A DNA stretch of 64,000 nucleotides from Petrolisthes cinctipes (taxonomy: Eukaryota > Arthropoda > Malacostraca > Decapoda > Porcellanidae): contig JAWQEG010000283.1 of assembly GCA_033782935.1 (NCBI GenBank), forward strand, positions 1,798,001-1,862,000, in the 5' to 3' direction. Position 1 is the stretch's first letter; each line of letters starts with the position of its first letter. A program made the translations under genes and the position numbers. Below are positions 23,401-36,794 of this stretch, piece by piece. The notes under the pieces were generated by a model, which was not told where the DNA came from, did not search any database, and saw only the letters and a program-made list of their open reading frames with translations.

Positions 23401-25271
23401 TTAGATGCCCAAAGTCAATATGTGCATGTATCTTCTGTACCCGTTTATATCTCAAATTCAGGCTCAAAACACCCGAAAATTCAATATTTTGGGGTCCCAG
23501 AAGCAATCTGTACATGCCTACACAGTGCTATAATATTTTCAAAATATAGGCTAAAAACATGCCAAAAATCGATATTATAGGTGCCAAAAAATCGATATCT
23601 CAAATTCAGTCCCATAACACCCGAAAATTCGATATTTAGAGGTCCCAGAAGGTATCTGTACATGCCTACTCCGTGTTAGAGTATTTTCAAAATACATGCT
23701 CAAAACATACTGAAAATCGATCTTTTAGGTGACCAAAAGTCGATATGTGCATGCATCTTCTGTACCCGTTTATATCTCAAATTCTGGCCCTAAACACCCG
23801 AAAATTCGATATTTTGGGGTCCCAGAAGCGATCTGTACATGCCTACTCCGTGTTAGAGTATTTTCAAAATTCAGGCCCAAAACATACTGAAAATCGATAT
23901 TTTTGGTGCCCAAAGTCAATATGTGCATGTATCTTCTGTACCCGTTTATATCTCAAATTCAGGCTCAAAACACCCGAAAATTCAATATTTGGGGGTCCCA
24001 GAAGCAATCTGTACAGTGCTAGAATATTTTCAAAATATAGGCTAAAAACATGCTAAAAATCGATCTTTTAGGTGCCAAAAAGTCGATATCTCAAATTCAG
24101 TCCCAAAACACCCGAAAATTCGATATTTAGGGGTCCCAGAAGCGATCTGTACATGCCTACTCCGTGTTAGAGTATTTTCAAAATACATGCTCAAAACATA
24201 CTGAAAATCGATCTTTTAGGTGCACAAAAGTCGATATGTGCATGCATCTTCAGTACCCGTTTATATCTCAAATTCAGGCTCAAAACACCCGAAAATTCAA
24301 TATTTTGGGGTCCCAGAAGCAATCTGTACATGCCTACTCAGTGTTAGAGTATTTTCAAAATACAGGCCCGAAACATGCTGAAAATCGATATTTTAGATGC
24401 CCAAAGTCAATATGTGCATGTATCTTCTGTACCCGTTTATATCTCAAATTCAGGCTCAAAACACCCGAAAATTCAATATTTTGGGGTCCCAGAAGCAATC
24501 TGTACATGCCTACAGAGTGCTAGAATATTTTCAAAATATAGGCTAAAAACATGCTAAAAATCGACATTTTAGGTGCCAAAAAATCGATATATCAAATTCA
24601 GTCCCAAAACACCCGAAAATTCGATATTTAGAGGTCACAGAAGCGATCTGTACATGCCTTCTCCGTGTTAGAGTATTTTCAAAATACAGGCCAAAAACAT
24701 ACTGAAAATCGATCTTTTAGGTGCACAAAAGTCGATATGTGCATGCATCTTCAGTACCCGTTTATATCTCAAATTCAGGCTCAAAACACCCGAAAATTCA
24801 ATATTTTGGGGTCCCAGAAGCAATCTGTACATGCCTACTCAGTGTTAGAGTATTTTCAAAATACAGGCCCAAAACATGCTGAAAATCGATATTTTAGATG
24901 CCCAAAGTCAATATGTGCATGTATCTTCTGTACCCGTTTATATCTCAAATTCAGGCTCAAAACACCCGAAAATTCAATATTTTGGGGTCCCAGAAGCAAT
25001 CTGTACATGCCTACACAGTGCTATAATATTTTCAAAATATAGGCTAAAAACATGCTAAAAATCGATATTATAGGTGCCAAAAAATCGATATCTCAAATTC
25101 AGTCCCATAACACCCGAAAATTCGATATTTAGAGGTCCCAGAAGGTATCTGTACATGCCTACTCCGTGTTAGAGTATTTTCAAAATACAGGCCAAAAACA
25201 TACTGAAAATCGATCTTTTAGGTGCCCAAAAGTCGATATGTGCATGCATCTTCTGTACCCGTTTATATCTC
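20457..25271 (+). repeat. Trimers collinear with 1.4-5.6 kb
   Basis: Monomer starts: A20457 B20634 C20810 A20958 B21135 C21311 A21459 C'21636 A21774 C21951 A22099 B22276 C22452 A22600 B22777 C22953 A23101 B23278 C23454 A23602 B23779 C'23955 A24093 B24270 C24446 A24594 B24771 C24947 A25095. B at 20634 keeps the cagtgtaagag variant found at 1622. B at 23278 keeps the ttttgcggtccc variant found at 3979. Two A-C dimers (21459-21773 and 21774-22098) have no B. B at 23955's left neighbour and C' have aatatttgggggtccc, a single change. Confidence 0.87.
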
Positions 25272-26519
25272 AAATTCTGGCCCTAAACACCCGGAAATTC
25301 GATATTTTGGGGTCCCAGTAGCAATCTGTACAGTGCTAGAATATTTTCAAAATATAGGCTAAAAACATGCTAAAAATCGATCTTTTAGGTGCCAAAAAAT
25401 CGATATCTCAAATTCAGTCCCATAACACCCGAAAATTCGATATTTAGAGGTCCCAGAAGCAATCTGTACATGCCTACACAGTGCTATAATATTTACAAAA
25501 TATAGGCTAAAAACATGCTAAAAATCGATATTATAGGTGCCAAAAAATCGATATCTCAAATTCAGTCCCATAACACCCGAAAATTCGATATTTAGAGGTC
25601 CCAGAAGCGATCTGTACATGCCTACTCCGTGTTAGAGTATTTTCAAAATTCAGGCCCAAAACATACTGAAAATCGATATTTTTGGTGCCCAAAGTCAATA
25701 TGTGCATGTATCTTCTGTGCCCGTTTATATCTCAAATTCAGGCTCAAAACACCCGAAAATTCAATATTTTGGGGTCCCAGTAGCAATCTGTACAGTGCTA
25801 GAATATTTTCAAAATATAGGCTAAAAACATGCTAAAAATCGATCTTTTAGGTGCCAAAAAGTCGATATCTCAAATTCAGTCCCAGAACACCCGAAAATTC
25901 GATATTTAGGGGTCCCAGAAGCGATCTGTACATGCCTACTCCGTGTTAGAGTATTTTCAAAATACATGCTCAAAATATACTGAAAATCGATATTTTAGAT
26001 GCCCAAAGTCAATATGTGCATGTATCTTCTGTACCCGTTTATATCTCAAATTCAGGCTCAAAACACCCGAAAATTCAATATTTTGGGGTCCCAGAAGCAA
26101 TCTGTACATGCCTACTCAGTGCTAGAATATTTTCAAAATATAGGCTAAAAACATGCTAAAAATCGATCTTTTAGGTGCCAAAAAGTCGATATCTCAAATT
26201 CAGTCCCAAAACACCCGAAAATTCGATATTTAGGGGTCCCAGAAGCAATCTGTACATGCCTACTCCGTGTTAGAGTATTTTCAAAATACATGCTCAAAAC
26301 ATACTGAAAATCGATATTTTAGATGCCCAAAGTCAATATGTGCATGTATCTTCTGTACCCGTTTATATCTCAAATTCAGGCTCAAAACACCCGAAAATTC
26401 AATATTTTGGGATCCCAGAAGCAATCTGTACATGCCTACACAGTGCTAGAATATTTTCAAAATATAGGCTAAAAACATGCTAAAAATCGACATTTTAGGT
26501 GCCAAAAAATCGATATCTC
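25272..26519 (+). repeat. Cluster of chimeric monomers
   Basis: Monomer starts: B/C' hybrid 25272 (138 bp), A/C hybrid 25410 (148 bp), A/B hybrid 25558, C'25734, A/B hybrid 25872, C26048, A/B hybrid 26196, C26372. No ordinary A or B monomer occurs in 1.25 kb, and most units are 314-324 bp dimers. cccagtagcaatc in both 25272 and 25734 shows that part of the cluster was copied locally. cccataac in the 25410 and 25558 heads links them to the A monomers at 3301, 4303, 23602 and 25095. Confidence 0.86.
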
Positions 26520-29014
26520 AAATTCAGTCCCAAAACACCCGAAAATTCGATATTTAGAGGTCCCAGAAGGTATCTGTACATGCTTACTCCGTGTTAGAGT
26601 ATTTTCAAAATACAGGCCAAAAACATACTGAAAATCGATCTTTTAGGTGCCCAAAAGTCGATATGTGCATGCATCTTCTGTACCCGTTTATATCTCAAAT
26701 TCTGGCCCTAAACACCCGAAAATTCGATATTTTGGGGTCCCAGAAGCGATCTGTACATGCCTACTCCGTGTTAGAGTATTTTCAAAATTCAGGCCCAAAA
26801 CATGCTGAAAATCGATATTTTTGGTGCCCAAAGTCAATATGTGCATGTATCTTCTGTACCCGTTTATATCTCAAATTCAGGCTCAAAACACCCGAAAATT
26901 CAATATTTTGGGGTCCCAGAAGCAATCTGTACATGCCTACTCAGTGCTAGAATATTTTCAAAATATAGGCTAAAAACATGCTGAAAATCGATCTTTTAGC
27001 TGCCAAAAAGTCGATATCTCAAATTCAGTCCCAAAACACCCGAAAATTCGATATTTAGGGGTCCCAGAAGCGATCTGTACATGCCTACTCCGTGTTAGAG
27101 TATTTTCAAAATACATGCTCAAAACTTACTGAAAATCGGTCTTTTAGGTGCATAAAAGTCGATATGTGCATGCATCTTCAGTACCCGTTTATATCTCAAA
27201 TTCAGGTTCAAAACACCCGAAAATTCAATATTTTCGGGTCCCAGAAGCAATCTGTACATGCCTACACAGTGCTAGAATATTTTCAAAATATAGGCTAAAA
27301 ACATGCTAAAAATCGACATTTTAGGTGCCAAAAAATCGATATCTCAAATTCAGTCTCAAAACACCCGAAAATTCGATATTTAGAGGTCCCAGAACGTATC
27401 TGTACATGCCTACTCCGTGTTAGAGTATTTTCAAAATTCAGGCCCAAAACATGCTGAAAATCGATATTTTTGGTGCCCAAAGTCAATATGTGCATGTATC
27501 TTCTGTACCCGTTTATATATCAAATTCAGGCTCAAAACACCCGAAAATTCAATATTTTGGGGTCCCAGAAGCAATCTGTACATGCCTACTCAGTGCTAGA
27601 ATATTTTCAAAATATAGGCTAAAAACATGCTGAAAATCGATCTTTTAGGTGCCAAAAAGTCGATATCTCAAATTCAGTCCCAAAACACCCGAAAATTCGA
27701 TATTTAGGGGTCCCAGAAGCGATCTGTACATGCCTACTCCGTGTTAGAGTATTTTCAAAATACATGCTCAAAACATACTGAAAATCGATCTTTTAGGTGC
27801 ACAAAAGTCGATATGTGCATGCATCTTCAGTACCCGTTTATATCTCAAATTCAGGCTCAAAACACCCGAAAATTCAATATTTTGGGGTCCCAGAAGCAAT
27901 CTGTACATGCCTACTCAGTGTTAGAGTATTTTCAAAATACAGGCCCAAAACATGCTGAAAATCGATATTTTAGATGCCCAAAGTCAATATGTGCATGTAT
28001 CTTCTGTACCCGTTTAAATCTCAAATTCAGGCTCAAAACACCCGAAAATTCAATATTTTGGGGTCCCAGAAGCAATCTGTACAGTGCTAGAATATTTTCA
28101 AAATATAGGCTAAAAACATGCTAAAAATCGATCTTTTAGGTGCCAAAAAGTCGATATCTCAAATTCAGTCCCAAAACACCCGATAATTCGATATTTAGGG
28201 GTCCCAAAAGCGATCTCTACATGCCTACTCCGTGTTAGAGTATTTTCAAAATACATGCTCAAAACATACTGAAAATAGATCTTTTAGGTGCACAAATGTC
28301 GATATGTGCATGCATCTTCAGTACCCGTTTATATCTCAAATTCAGGCTCAAAACACCCGAAAATTCAATATTTTGGGGTCCCAGAAGCAATCTGTACATG
28401 CCTACTCCGTGTTAGAGTATTTTCAAAATTCAGGCCCAAAACATGCTGAAAATCGATATTTTTGGTGCCCAAAGTCAATATGTGCAAGTATCTTCTGTAC
28501 CCGTTTATATCTCAAATTCAGGCTCAAAACACCCGAAAATTCAATATTTTGGGGTCCCTGAAGCAATCTGCACATGCCTACTCAGTGCTAGAATATTTTC
28601 AAAATATAGGCTAAAAACATGCTAAAAATCGATCTTTTAGGTGCCAAAAAGTCGATATCTCAAATTCAGTCCCAAAACACCCGAAAATTCGATATTTAGG
28701 GGTCTCAGAAGCGAACTGTACATGCCTACTCCGTGTTAGAGTATTTTCAAAATACATGCTCAAAACATACTGAAAATCGATCTTTTAGGTGCACAAAAGT
28801 CGATATGTGCATGCATCTTCAGTACCCGTTTATATCTCAAATTCAGGCTCAAAACACCCGAAAATTCAATATTTTGGGGTCCCAGAAGCAATCTGTACAT
28901 GCCTATTCAGTGTTAGAGTATTTTCAAAATACTGGCCCAAAACATGCTGAAAAACGATATTTTAGATGCCCAAAGTCAATATGTGCATGTATCTTCTGTA
29001 CCCGTTTATATCTC
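26196..29014 (+). repeat. 2.8 kb tandem unit, copy 1
   Basis: Monomer starts: A/B 26196, C26372 A26520 B26697 C26873 A27021 C27198, A/B 27346, C27522 A27670 B27847 C'28023 A28161 B28338 C28514 A28662 B28839. Positions 26196-28160 match 29015-30979 (offset 2,818-2,819). Positions 27670-29014 match 30979-32323 (offset 3,309). The 491 bp difference is one extra A-B-C' trimer in copy 2. Shared rare variants include caaaacttactg in A at 27021/29839, ttttcgggtccc in the next C, and gtttaaatctc in B at 27847/31156. Confidence 0.87.
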
Positions 29015-32000
29015 AAATTCAGTCCCAAAACACCCGAAAATTCGATATTTAGGGGTCCCAGAAGCAATCTGTACATGCCTACTCCGTGTTAGAGTATTTT
29101 CAAAATACATGCTCAAAACATACTGAAAATCGATATTTTAGATGCCCAAAGTCAATATGTGCATGTATCTTCTGTACCCGTTTATATCTCAAATTCAGGC
29201 TCAAAACACCCGAAAATCAATATTTTGGGGTCCCAGAAGCAATCTGTACATGCCTACACAGTGCTAGAATATTTTCAAAATATAGGCTAAAAACATGCTA
29301 AAAATCGACATTTTAGGTGCCAAAAAATCGATATCTCAAATTCAGTCCCAAAACACCCGAAAATTCGATATTTAGAGGTCCCAGAAGGTATCTGTACATG
29401 CTTACTCCGTGTTAGAGTATTTTCAAAATACAGGCCAAAAACATACTGAAAATCGATCTTTTAGGTGCCCAAAAGTCGATATGTGCATGCATCTTCTGTA
29501 CCCGTTTATATCTCAAATTCTGGCCCTAAACACCCGAAAATTCGATATTTTGGGGTCCCAGAAGCGATCTGTACATGCCTACTCCGTGTTAGAGTATTTT
29601 CAAAATTCAGGCCCAAAACATGCTGAAAATCGATATTTTTGGTGCCCAAAGTCAATATGTGCATGTATCTTCTGTACCCGTTTATATCTCAAATTCAGGC
29701 TCAAAACACCCGAAAATTCAATATTTTGGGGTAACAGAAGCAATCTGTACATGCCTACTCAGTGCTAGAATATTTTCAAAATATAGGCTAAAAACATGCT
29801 GAAAATCGATCTTTTAGCTGCCAAAAAGTCGATATCTCAAATTCAGTCCCAAAACACCCGAAAATTCGATATTTAGGGGTCCCAGAAGCGATCTGTACAT
29901 GCCTACTCCGTGTTAGAGTATTTTCAAAATACATGCTCAAAACTTACTGAAAATCGATCTTTTAGGTGCACAAAAGTCGATATGTGCATGCATCTTCAGT
30001 ACCCGTTTATATCTCAAATTCAGGCTCAAAACACCCGAAAATTCAATATTTTCGGGTCCCAGAAGCAATCTGTACATGCCTACACAGTGCTAGAATATTT
30101 TCAAAATATAGGCTAAAAACATGCTAAAAATCGACATTTTAGGTGTCAAAAAATCGATATCTCAAATTCAGTCTCAAAACACCCGAAAATTCGATATTTA
30201 GAGCTCCCAGAAGGTATCTGTACATGCCTACTCCGTGTTAGAGTATTTTCAAAATTCAGGCCCAAAACATGCTGAAAATCGATATTTTTGGTGCCCAAAG
30301 TCAATATGTGCATGTATCTTCTGTACCCGTTTATATCTCAAATTCAGGCTCAAAACACCCGAAAATTCAATATTTTGGGGTCCCAGAAGCAATCTGTACA
30401 TGCCTACTCAGTGCTAGAATATTTTCAAAATATAGGCTAAAAACATGCTGAAAATCGATCTTTTAGGTGCCAAAAAGTCGATATCTCAAATTCAGTCCCA
30501 AAACACCCGAAAATTCGATATTTAGGGGTCTCAGAAGCGATCTGTACATGCCTACTCCGTGTTAGAGTATTTTCAAAATACATGCTCAAAACATACTGAA
30601 AATCGATCTTTTAGGTGCACAAAAGTCGATATGTGCATGCATCTTCAGTACCCGTTTATATCTCAAATTCAGGCTCAAAACACCCGAAAATTCAATATTT
30701 TGGGGTCCCAGAAGCAATCTGTACATGCCTACTCAGTGTTAGAGTATTTTCAAAATACAGGCCCAAAACATGCTGAAAATCGATATTTTAGATGCCCAAA
30801 GTCAATATGTGCATGTATCTTCTGTACCCGTTTATATCTCAAATTCAGGCTCAAAACACCCAAAAATTCAATATTTTGGGGTCCCAGAAGCAATCTGTAC
30901 AGTGCTAGAATATTTTCAAAATATAGGCTAAAAACATGCTAAAAATCGACATTTTAGGTGCCAAAAAATCGATATATCAAATTCAGTCCCAAAAGACCCG
31001 AAAATTCGATATTTAGAGGTCCCAGAAGCGATCTGTACATGCCTACTCCGTGTTAGAGTATTTTCAAAATACAGGCCAAAAACATACTGAAAATCGATCT
31101 TTTAGGTGCACAAAAGTCGATATGTGCATGCATCTTCAGTACCCGTTTATATCTCAAATTCAGGCTCAAAACACCCGAAAATTCAATATTTTGGGGTCCC
31201 AGAAGCAATCTGTACATGCCTACTCAGTGTTAGAGTATTTTCAAAATACAGGCCCAAAACATGCTGAAAATCGATATTTTAGATGCCCAAAGTCAATATG
31301 TGCATGTATCTTCTGTACCCGTTTAAATCTCAAATTCAGGCTCAAAACACCCGAAAATTCAATATTTTGGGGTCCCAGAAGCAATCTGTACAGTGCTAGA
31401 ATATTTTCAAAATATAGGCTAAAAACATGCTAAAAATCGATCTTTTAGGTGCCAAAAAGTCGATATCTCAAATTCAGTCCCAAAACACCCGAAAATTCGA
31501 TATTTAGGGGTCCCAAAAGCGATCTGTACATGCTTACTCCGTGTTAGAGTATTTTCAAAATACATGCTCAAAACATACTGAAAATCGATCTTTTAGGTGC
31601 ACAAATGTCGATATGTGCATGCATCTTCAGTACCCGTTTATATCTCAAATTCAGGCTCAAAACACCCGAAAATTCAATATTTTGGGGTCCCAGAAGCAAT
31701 CTGTACATGCCTACTCCGTGTTAGAGTATTTTCAAAATTCAGGCCCAAAACATGCTGAAAATCGATATTTTTGGTGCCCAAAGTCAATATGTGCAAGTAT
31801 CTTCTGTACCCGTTTATATCTCAAATTCAGGCTCAAAACACCCGAAAATTCAATATTTTGGGGTCCCAGAAGCAATCTGTACATGCCTACTCAGTGCTAG
31901 AATATTTTCAAAATATAGGCTAAAAACATGCTAAAAATCGATCTTTTAGGTGCCAAAAAGTCGATATCTCAAATTCAGTCCCAAAACACCCGAAAATTCG

Positions 32001-32323
32001 ATATTTAGGGGTCTCAGAAGCGAACTATACATGCCTACTCCGTGTTAGAGTATTTTCAAAATACATGCTCAAAACATACTGAAAATCGATCTTTTAGGTG
32101 CACAAAAGTCGATATGTGCATGCATCTTCAGTACCCGTTTATATCTCAAATTCAGGCTCAAAACACCCGAAAATTCAATATTTTGGGGTCCCAGAAGCAA
32201 TCTGTACATGCCTATTCAGTGTTAGAGTATTTTCAAAATACTGGCCCAAAACATGCTGAAAAACGATATTTTAGATGCCCAAAGTCAATATGTGCATGTA
32301 TCTTCTGTACCCGTTTATATCTC
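29015..32323 (+). repeat. 3.3 kb tandem unit, copy 2
   Basis: Monomer starts: A/B 29015, C29191 (147 bp) A29338 B29515 C29691 A29839 C30016, A/B 30164, C30340 A30488 B30665 C'30841 A30979 B31156 C'31332 A31470 B31647 C31823 A31971 B32148. It equals copy 1 plus one 491 bp trimer. C at 29191 has lost one base (gaaaatcaatatttt), which accounts for the 2,819 to 2,818 change in offset. Shared rare variants with copy 1 include gcacaaatgtcg in A (28161/31470), gtgcaagtatc in B (28338/31647), and catgcctattcag plus gaaaaacgat in B (28839/32148). Confidence 0.87.
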
Positions 32324-34652
32324 AAATTCAGGCTCAAAACACCCGAAAATTCAATATTTTGGGGTCCCAGAAGCAATCTGTACATGCCTACTCAGTGCTA
32401 GAATATTTTCAAAATATAGGCTAAAAACATGCTAAAAATCGATCTTTTAGGTGCCAAAAAGTCGATATCTCAAATTCAGTCCCAAAACACCCGAAAATTC
32501 GATATTTAGGGGTCCCAGAAGCGAACTGTACATGACTACTCCGTGTTAGAGTATTTTCAAAATACATGCTCAAAACATAATGAAAATCGATCTTTTAGGT
32601 GAACAAAAGTCGATATGTGCATGCATCTTCAGTACCCGTTTATATCTCAAATTCAGGCTCAAAACACCCGAAAATTCAATATTTTGGGGTCCCAGAAGCA
32701 ATCTGTACATGCCTATTCAGTGTTAGAGTATTTTCAAAATACTGGCCCAAAACATGCTGAAAAACGATATTTTAGATGCCCAAAGTCAATATGTGCATGT
32801 ATCTTCTGTACCCGTTTATATCTCAAATTCAGGCTCAAAACACCCGAAAATTCAATATTTTGGGGTCCCAGAAGCAATCTGTACATGCCTACACAGTGCT
32901 AGAATATTTTCAAAATATAGGCTAAAAACATGCTAAAAATCGACATTTTAGGTGCCAAAAAATCGATATCTCAAATTCAGTCCCAAAACACCCGAAAATT
33001 CGATATTTAGAGGTCCCAGAAGGTATCTGTACATGCCTACTCCGTGTTAGAGTATTTTCAAAATACAGGCCAAAAACATACTGAAAATCGATCTTTTAGG
33101 TGCCCAAAAGTCGATATGTGCATGCATCTTCTGTACCCGTTTATATCTCAAATTCTGGCCAAAACACCCGAAAATTCGATATTTTGGGGTCCCAGAAGCG
33201 ATCTGTACATGCCTACTCCGTGTTAGAGTATTTTCAAAATTCAGGCCCAAAACATGCTGAAAATCGATATTTTTGGTGCCCAAAGTCAATATGTGCATGT
33301 ATCTTCTGTACCCGTTTATATCTCAAATTCAGGCTCAAAACACCCGAAAATTCAATATTTTAGGGTCCCAGAAGCAATCTGTACATGCCTACTCAGTGCT
33401 AGAATATTTTCAAAATATAGGCTAAAAACATGCTGAAAATCGATCTTTTAGCTGCCAAAAAGTCGATATCTCAAATTCAGTCCCAAAACACCCGAAAATT
33501 CGATATTTAGGGGTCCCAGAAGCGATCTGTACATGCCTACTCCGTGTTAGAGTATTTTCAAAATACATGCTCAAAACTTACTGAAAATCGATCTTTTAGG
33601 TGCACAAAAGTCGATATGTGCATGCATCTTCAGTACCCGTTTATATCTCAAATTCAGGCTCAAAACACCCGAAAATTCAATATTTTGGGGTCCCAGAAGC
33701 AATCTGTACATGCCTACTCAGTGCTAGAATATTTTCAAAATATAGGCTAAAAACATGCTGAAAATCGATCTTTTATGTGCCAAAAAGTCGATATCTCAAA
33801 TTCAGTCCCAAAACACCCGAAAATTCGATATTTAGGGGTCCCAGAAGCGATCTGTACATGCCTACTCCGAGTTAGAGTATTTTCAAAATACATGCTCAAA
33901 ACATACTGAAAATCGATCTTTTAGGTGCACAAAAGTCGATATGTGCATGCATCTTCAGTACCCGTTTATATCTCAAATTCAGGCTCAAAACACCCGAAAA
34001 TTCAATATTTTGGAGTCCCAGAAGCAATCTGTACATGCCTACTCAGTGTTAGAGTATTTTCAAAATACATGCCCAAAACATGCTGAAAATCGATATTTTA
34101 GATGCCCAAAGTCAATATGTGCATGTATCTTCTGTACCCGTTTATATCTCAAATTCAGGCTCAAAACACCCGAAAATTCAATATTTTGGGGTCCCAGAAG
34201 CAATCTGTACATGCCTACACAGTGCTAGAATATTTTCAAAATATAGGCAAAAAACATGCTAAAAATCGATCTTTTAGGTGCCAAAAAGTCGATATCTCAA
34301 ATTCAGTCCCAAAACACCCGAAAATTCGATATTTAGGTGTCCCAGAAGCGATCTGTACATGCCTACTCCGTGTTAGAGTATTTTCAAAATACATGCTCAA
34401 AACATACTGAAAATCGATCTTTTAGGTGCACAAAAGTCGATATGTTCATGCATCTTCAGTATCCGTTTATATCTCAAATTCAGGCTCAAAACACCCAAAA
34501 AATTCAATATTTTGGGATCCCAGAAGCAATCTGTAGATGCCTACTCAGTGTTAGAGTATTTTCAAAATACAGGCCCAAAACATGCTGAAAATCGATATTT
34601 TAGATGCCCAAAGTCAATATGTGCATGTATCTTCTGTACCCGTTTATATCTC
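32324..34652 (+). repeat. Transition region between left and right domains
   Basis: Monomer starts: C32324 A32472 B32649 C32825 A32973 B33150 (175 bp) C33325 A33473 C33650 A33798 B33975 C34151 A34299 B34476 (177 bp). 31971-32471 and 32472-32972 form a local 501 bp tandem duplicate (both B monomers have catgcctattcag and gaaaaacgat). B at 33150 reads ctggccaaaacac, one base short. B at 34476 has the extra a in cacccaaaaaattc that is otherwise found only in module b and its derivatives. It is therefore the first trace of the super-repeat seen from 34653 on. Confidence 0.85.
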
Positions 34653-36794
34653 AAATTCAGGCTCAAAACACCCGAAAATTCAATATTTTGGGGTCCCAGA
34701 AGCAATCTGTACATGCCTACTCAGTGCTAGAATATTTTCAAAATATAGGCTAAAAACATGCTAAAAATCGATACTTTAGGTGCCAAAAAGTCGATATCTC
34801 AAATTCAGTACCAAAACACCCGAAAATTCGATATGTAGGGGTCCCAGAAGCGATCTGTACATGCCTACTCCGTGTTAGAGTATTTTCAAAATACATGCTC
34901 AAAACATACTGAAAATCGATCTTTTAGGTGCACAAAATTCGATATGTGCATGCATCTTCAGTACCCGTTTATATCTCAAATTCAGTCTCAAAACACCCGA
35001 AAATTCAATATTTTGGGGTCCCAGAAGCAATCTGTACATGCCTACTCAGTGTTAGAGTATTTTCAAAATACAGGCCCAAAACATGCTTAAAATCGATATT
35101 TTAGATGCCCAAAGTCAATATGTGCATCTATCTTCTGTACCCGTTTATATCTCAAATTCAGGCTCAAAACAACCGAAAATTCAATATTTTTGGGTCCCAG
35201 ATGCAATCTGTACATGCCTACACAGTGCTAGAATATTTTCAAAATATAGGCTAAAAACATGCTAAAAATCGATATTATAGGTGCCAAAAAATCGATATCT
35301 CAAATTCAGACACATAACACCCGAAAATTCGATATTTAGAGGTCCCAGAAGGTATCTGTACATGCCTACTCCGTGTTAGAGTATTTTCAAAATACAGGCC
35401 AAAAACATACTGAAAATCGATCTTTTAGGTGCCCAAAAGTCGATATGTGCATGCATCTTCTGTACCCGTTTATATCTCAAATTCTGGCCCTAAACACCCG
35501 AAAAATCGATATTTTGGGGACCCAGAAGCGATCTGTACATGCCTACTCCGTGTTAGAGTATTTTCAAAATTCAGGCCCAAAACATGCTGAAAATCGATAT
35601 TTTTGGTGCCCAAAGTCAATATGTGCATGTATCTTCTGTACCCGTTTATATCTCAAATTCAGGCTCAAAACACCCGAAAATTCAATATTTTGGGGTCCCA
35701 GAAGCAATCTGTACAGTGCTAGAATATTTTCAAAATATAGGCTAAAAACATGCTAAAAATCGATCTTTTAGGTGCCAAAAAGTCGATATCTCAAATTCAG
35801 TCCCAAAACACCCGAAAATTCGATATTTAGGGGTCCCAGAAGCGATCTGTACATGCCTACTCCGTGTTAGAGTATTTTCAAAATACATGCTCAAAACATA
35901 CTAAAAATCGATCTTTTAGGTGCACAAAAGTCGATATGTGCATGCATCTTCTGTACCCGTTTATATCTCAAATTCTGGCCCTAAACACCCAAAAATTCGA
36001 TATTTTGGGGTCCCAGAAGCGATCTGTACATGCCTACTCCGTGTTAGAGTATTTTCAAAATTCAGGCCCAAAACATGCTGAAAATCGATATTTTTGGTGC
36101 CCAAAGTCAATATGTGTATGTATCTTCTGTACCCGTTTATATCGCAAATTCAGGCTCAAAACACCCGAAAAATCAATATTTTGGGGTCCCTGAAGCAATC
36201 TGTACATGCCTACTCAGTGCTAGAATATTTTCAAAATATAGGCTAAAAACATGCTAAAAATCGATCTTTTAGGTGCCAAAAAGTCGATATCTCAAATTCA
36301 GTCCCAAAACACCCGAAAATTCGATATTTAGGGGTCCCAGAAGCGATCTGTACATGCCTACTCCGTGTTAGAGTATTTTCAAAATACATGCTCAAAACAT
36401 ACTGAAAATCGATCTTTTAGGTGCACAAAAGTCGATATGTGCATGCATCTTCAGTACCCGTTTATATCTCAAATTCAGGCTCAAAACACCCGAAAATTCA
36501 ATATTTTGGGGTCCCAGAAGCAATCTGTACATGCCTACTCAGTGTTAGAGTATTTTCAAAATACAGGCCCAAAACATTCTGAAAATCGATATTTTAGATG
36601 CCCAAAGTCAATATGTGCATGTATCTTCTGTACCCGTTTATATCTCAAATTCAGGCTCAAAACACCCGAAAATTCAATATTTTGGGGTCCCAGAAGCAAT
36701 CTGGACATGCCTACACAGTGCTAGAATATTTTCAAAATATAGGCTAAAAACATGCTAAAAATCGACATTTTAGGTGCCAAAAAATCGATATCTC
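34653..36794 (+). repeat. Module a, copy 1
   Basis: Monomer starts: C34653 A34801 B34978 C35154 A35302 B35479 C'35655 A35793 B35970 C36146 A36294 B36471 C36647. Marks shared with 43177 and 56173: cgatactttagg (C), cacaaaattcgatatg and cgatatgtagggg (A), catgcttaaaatcg (B), cccagatgcaatc (C). The later marks tgtgtatgtatc, tatcgcaaattc and gtccctgaagc (B35970 and C36146) recur at 44494/44670 but are deleted from the third copy. The last C has the variant ctggacatgcc. Module a holds the only C' in each super-repeat. Confidence 0.86.
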
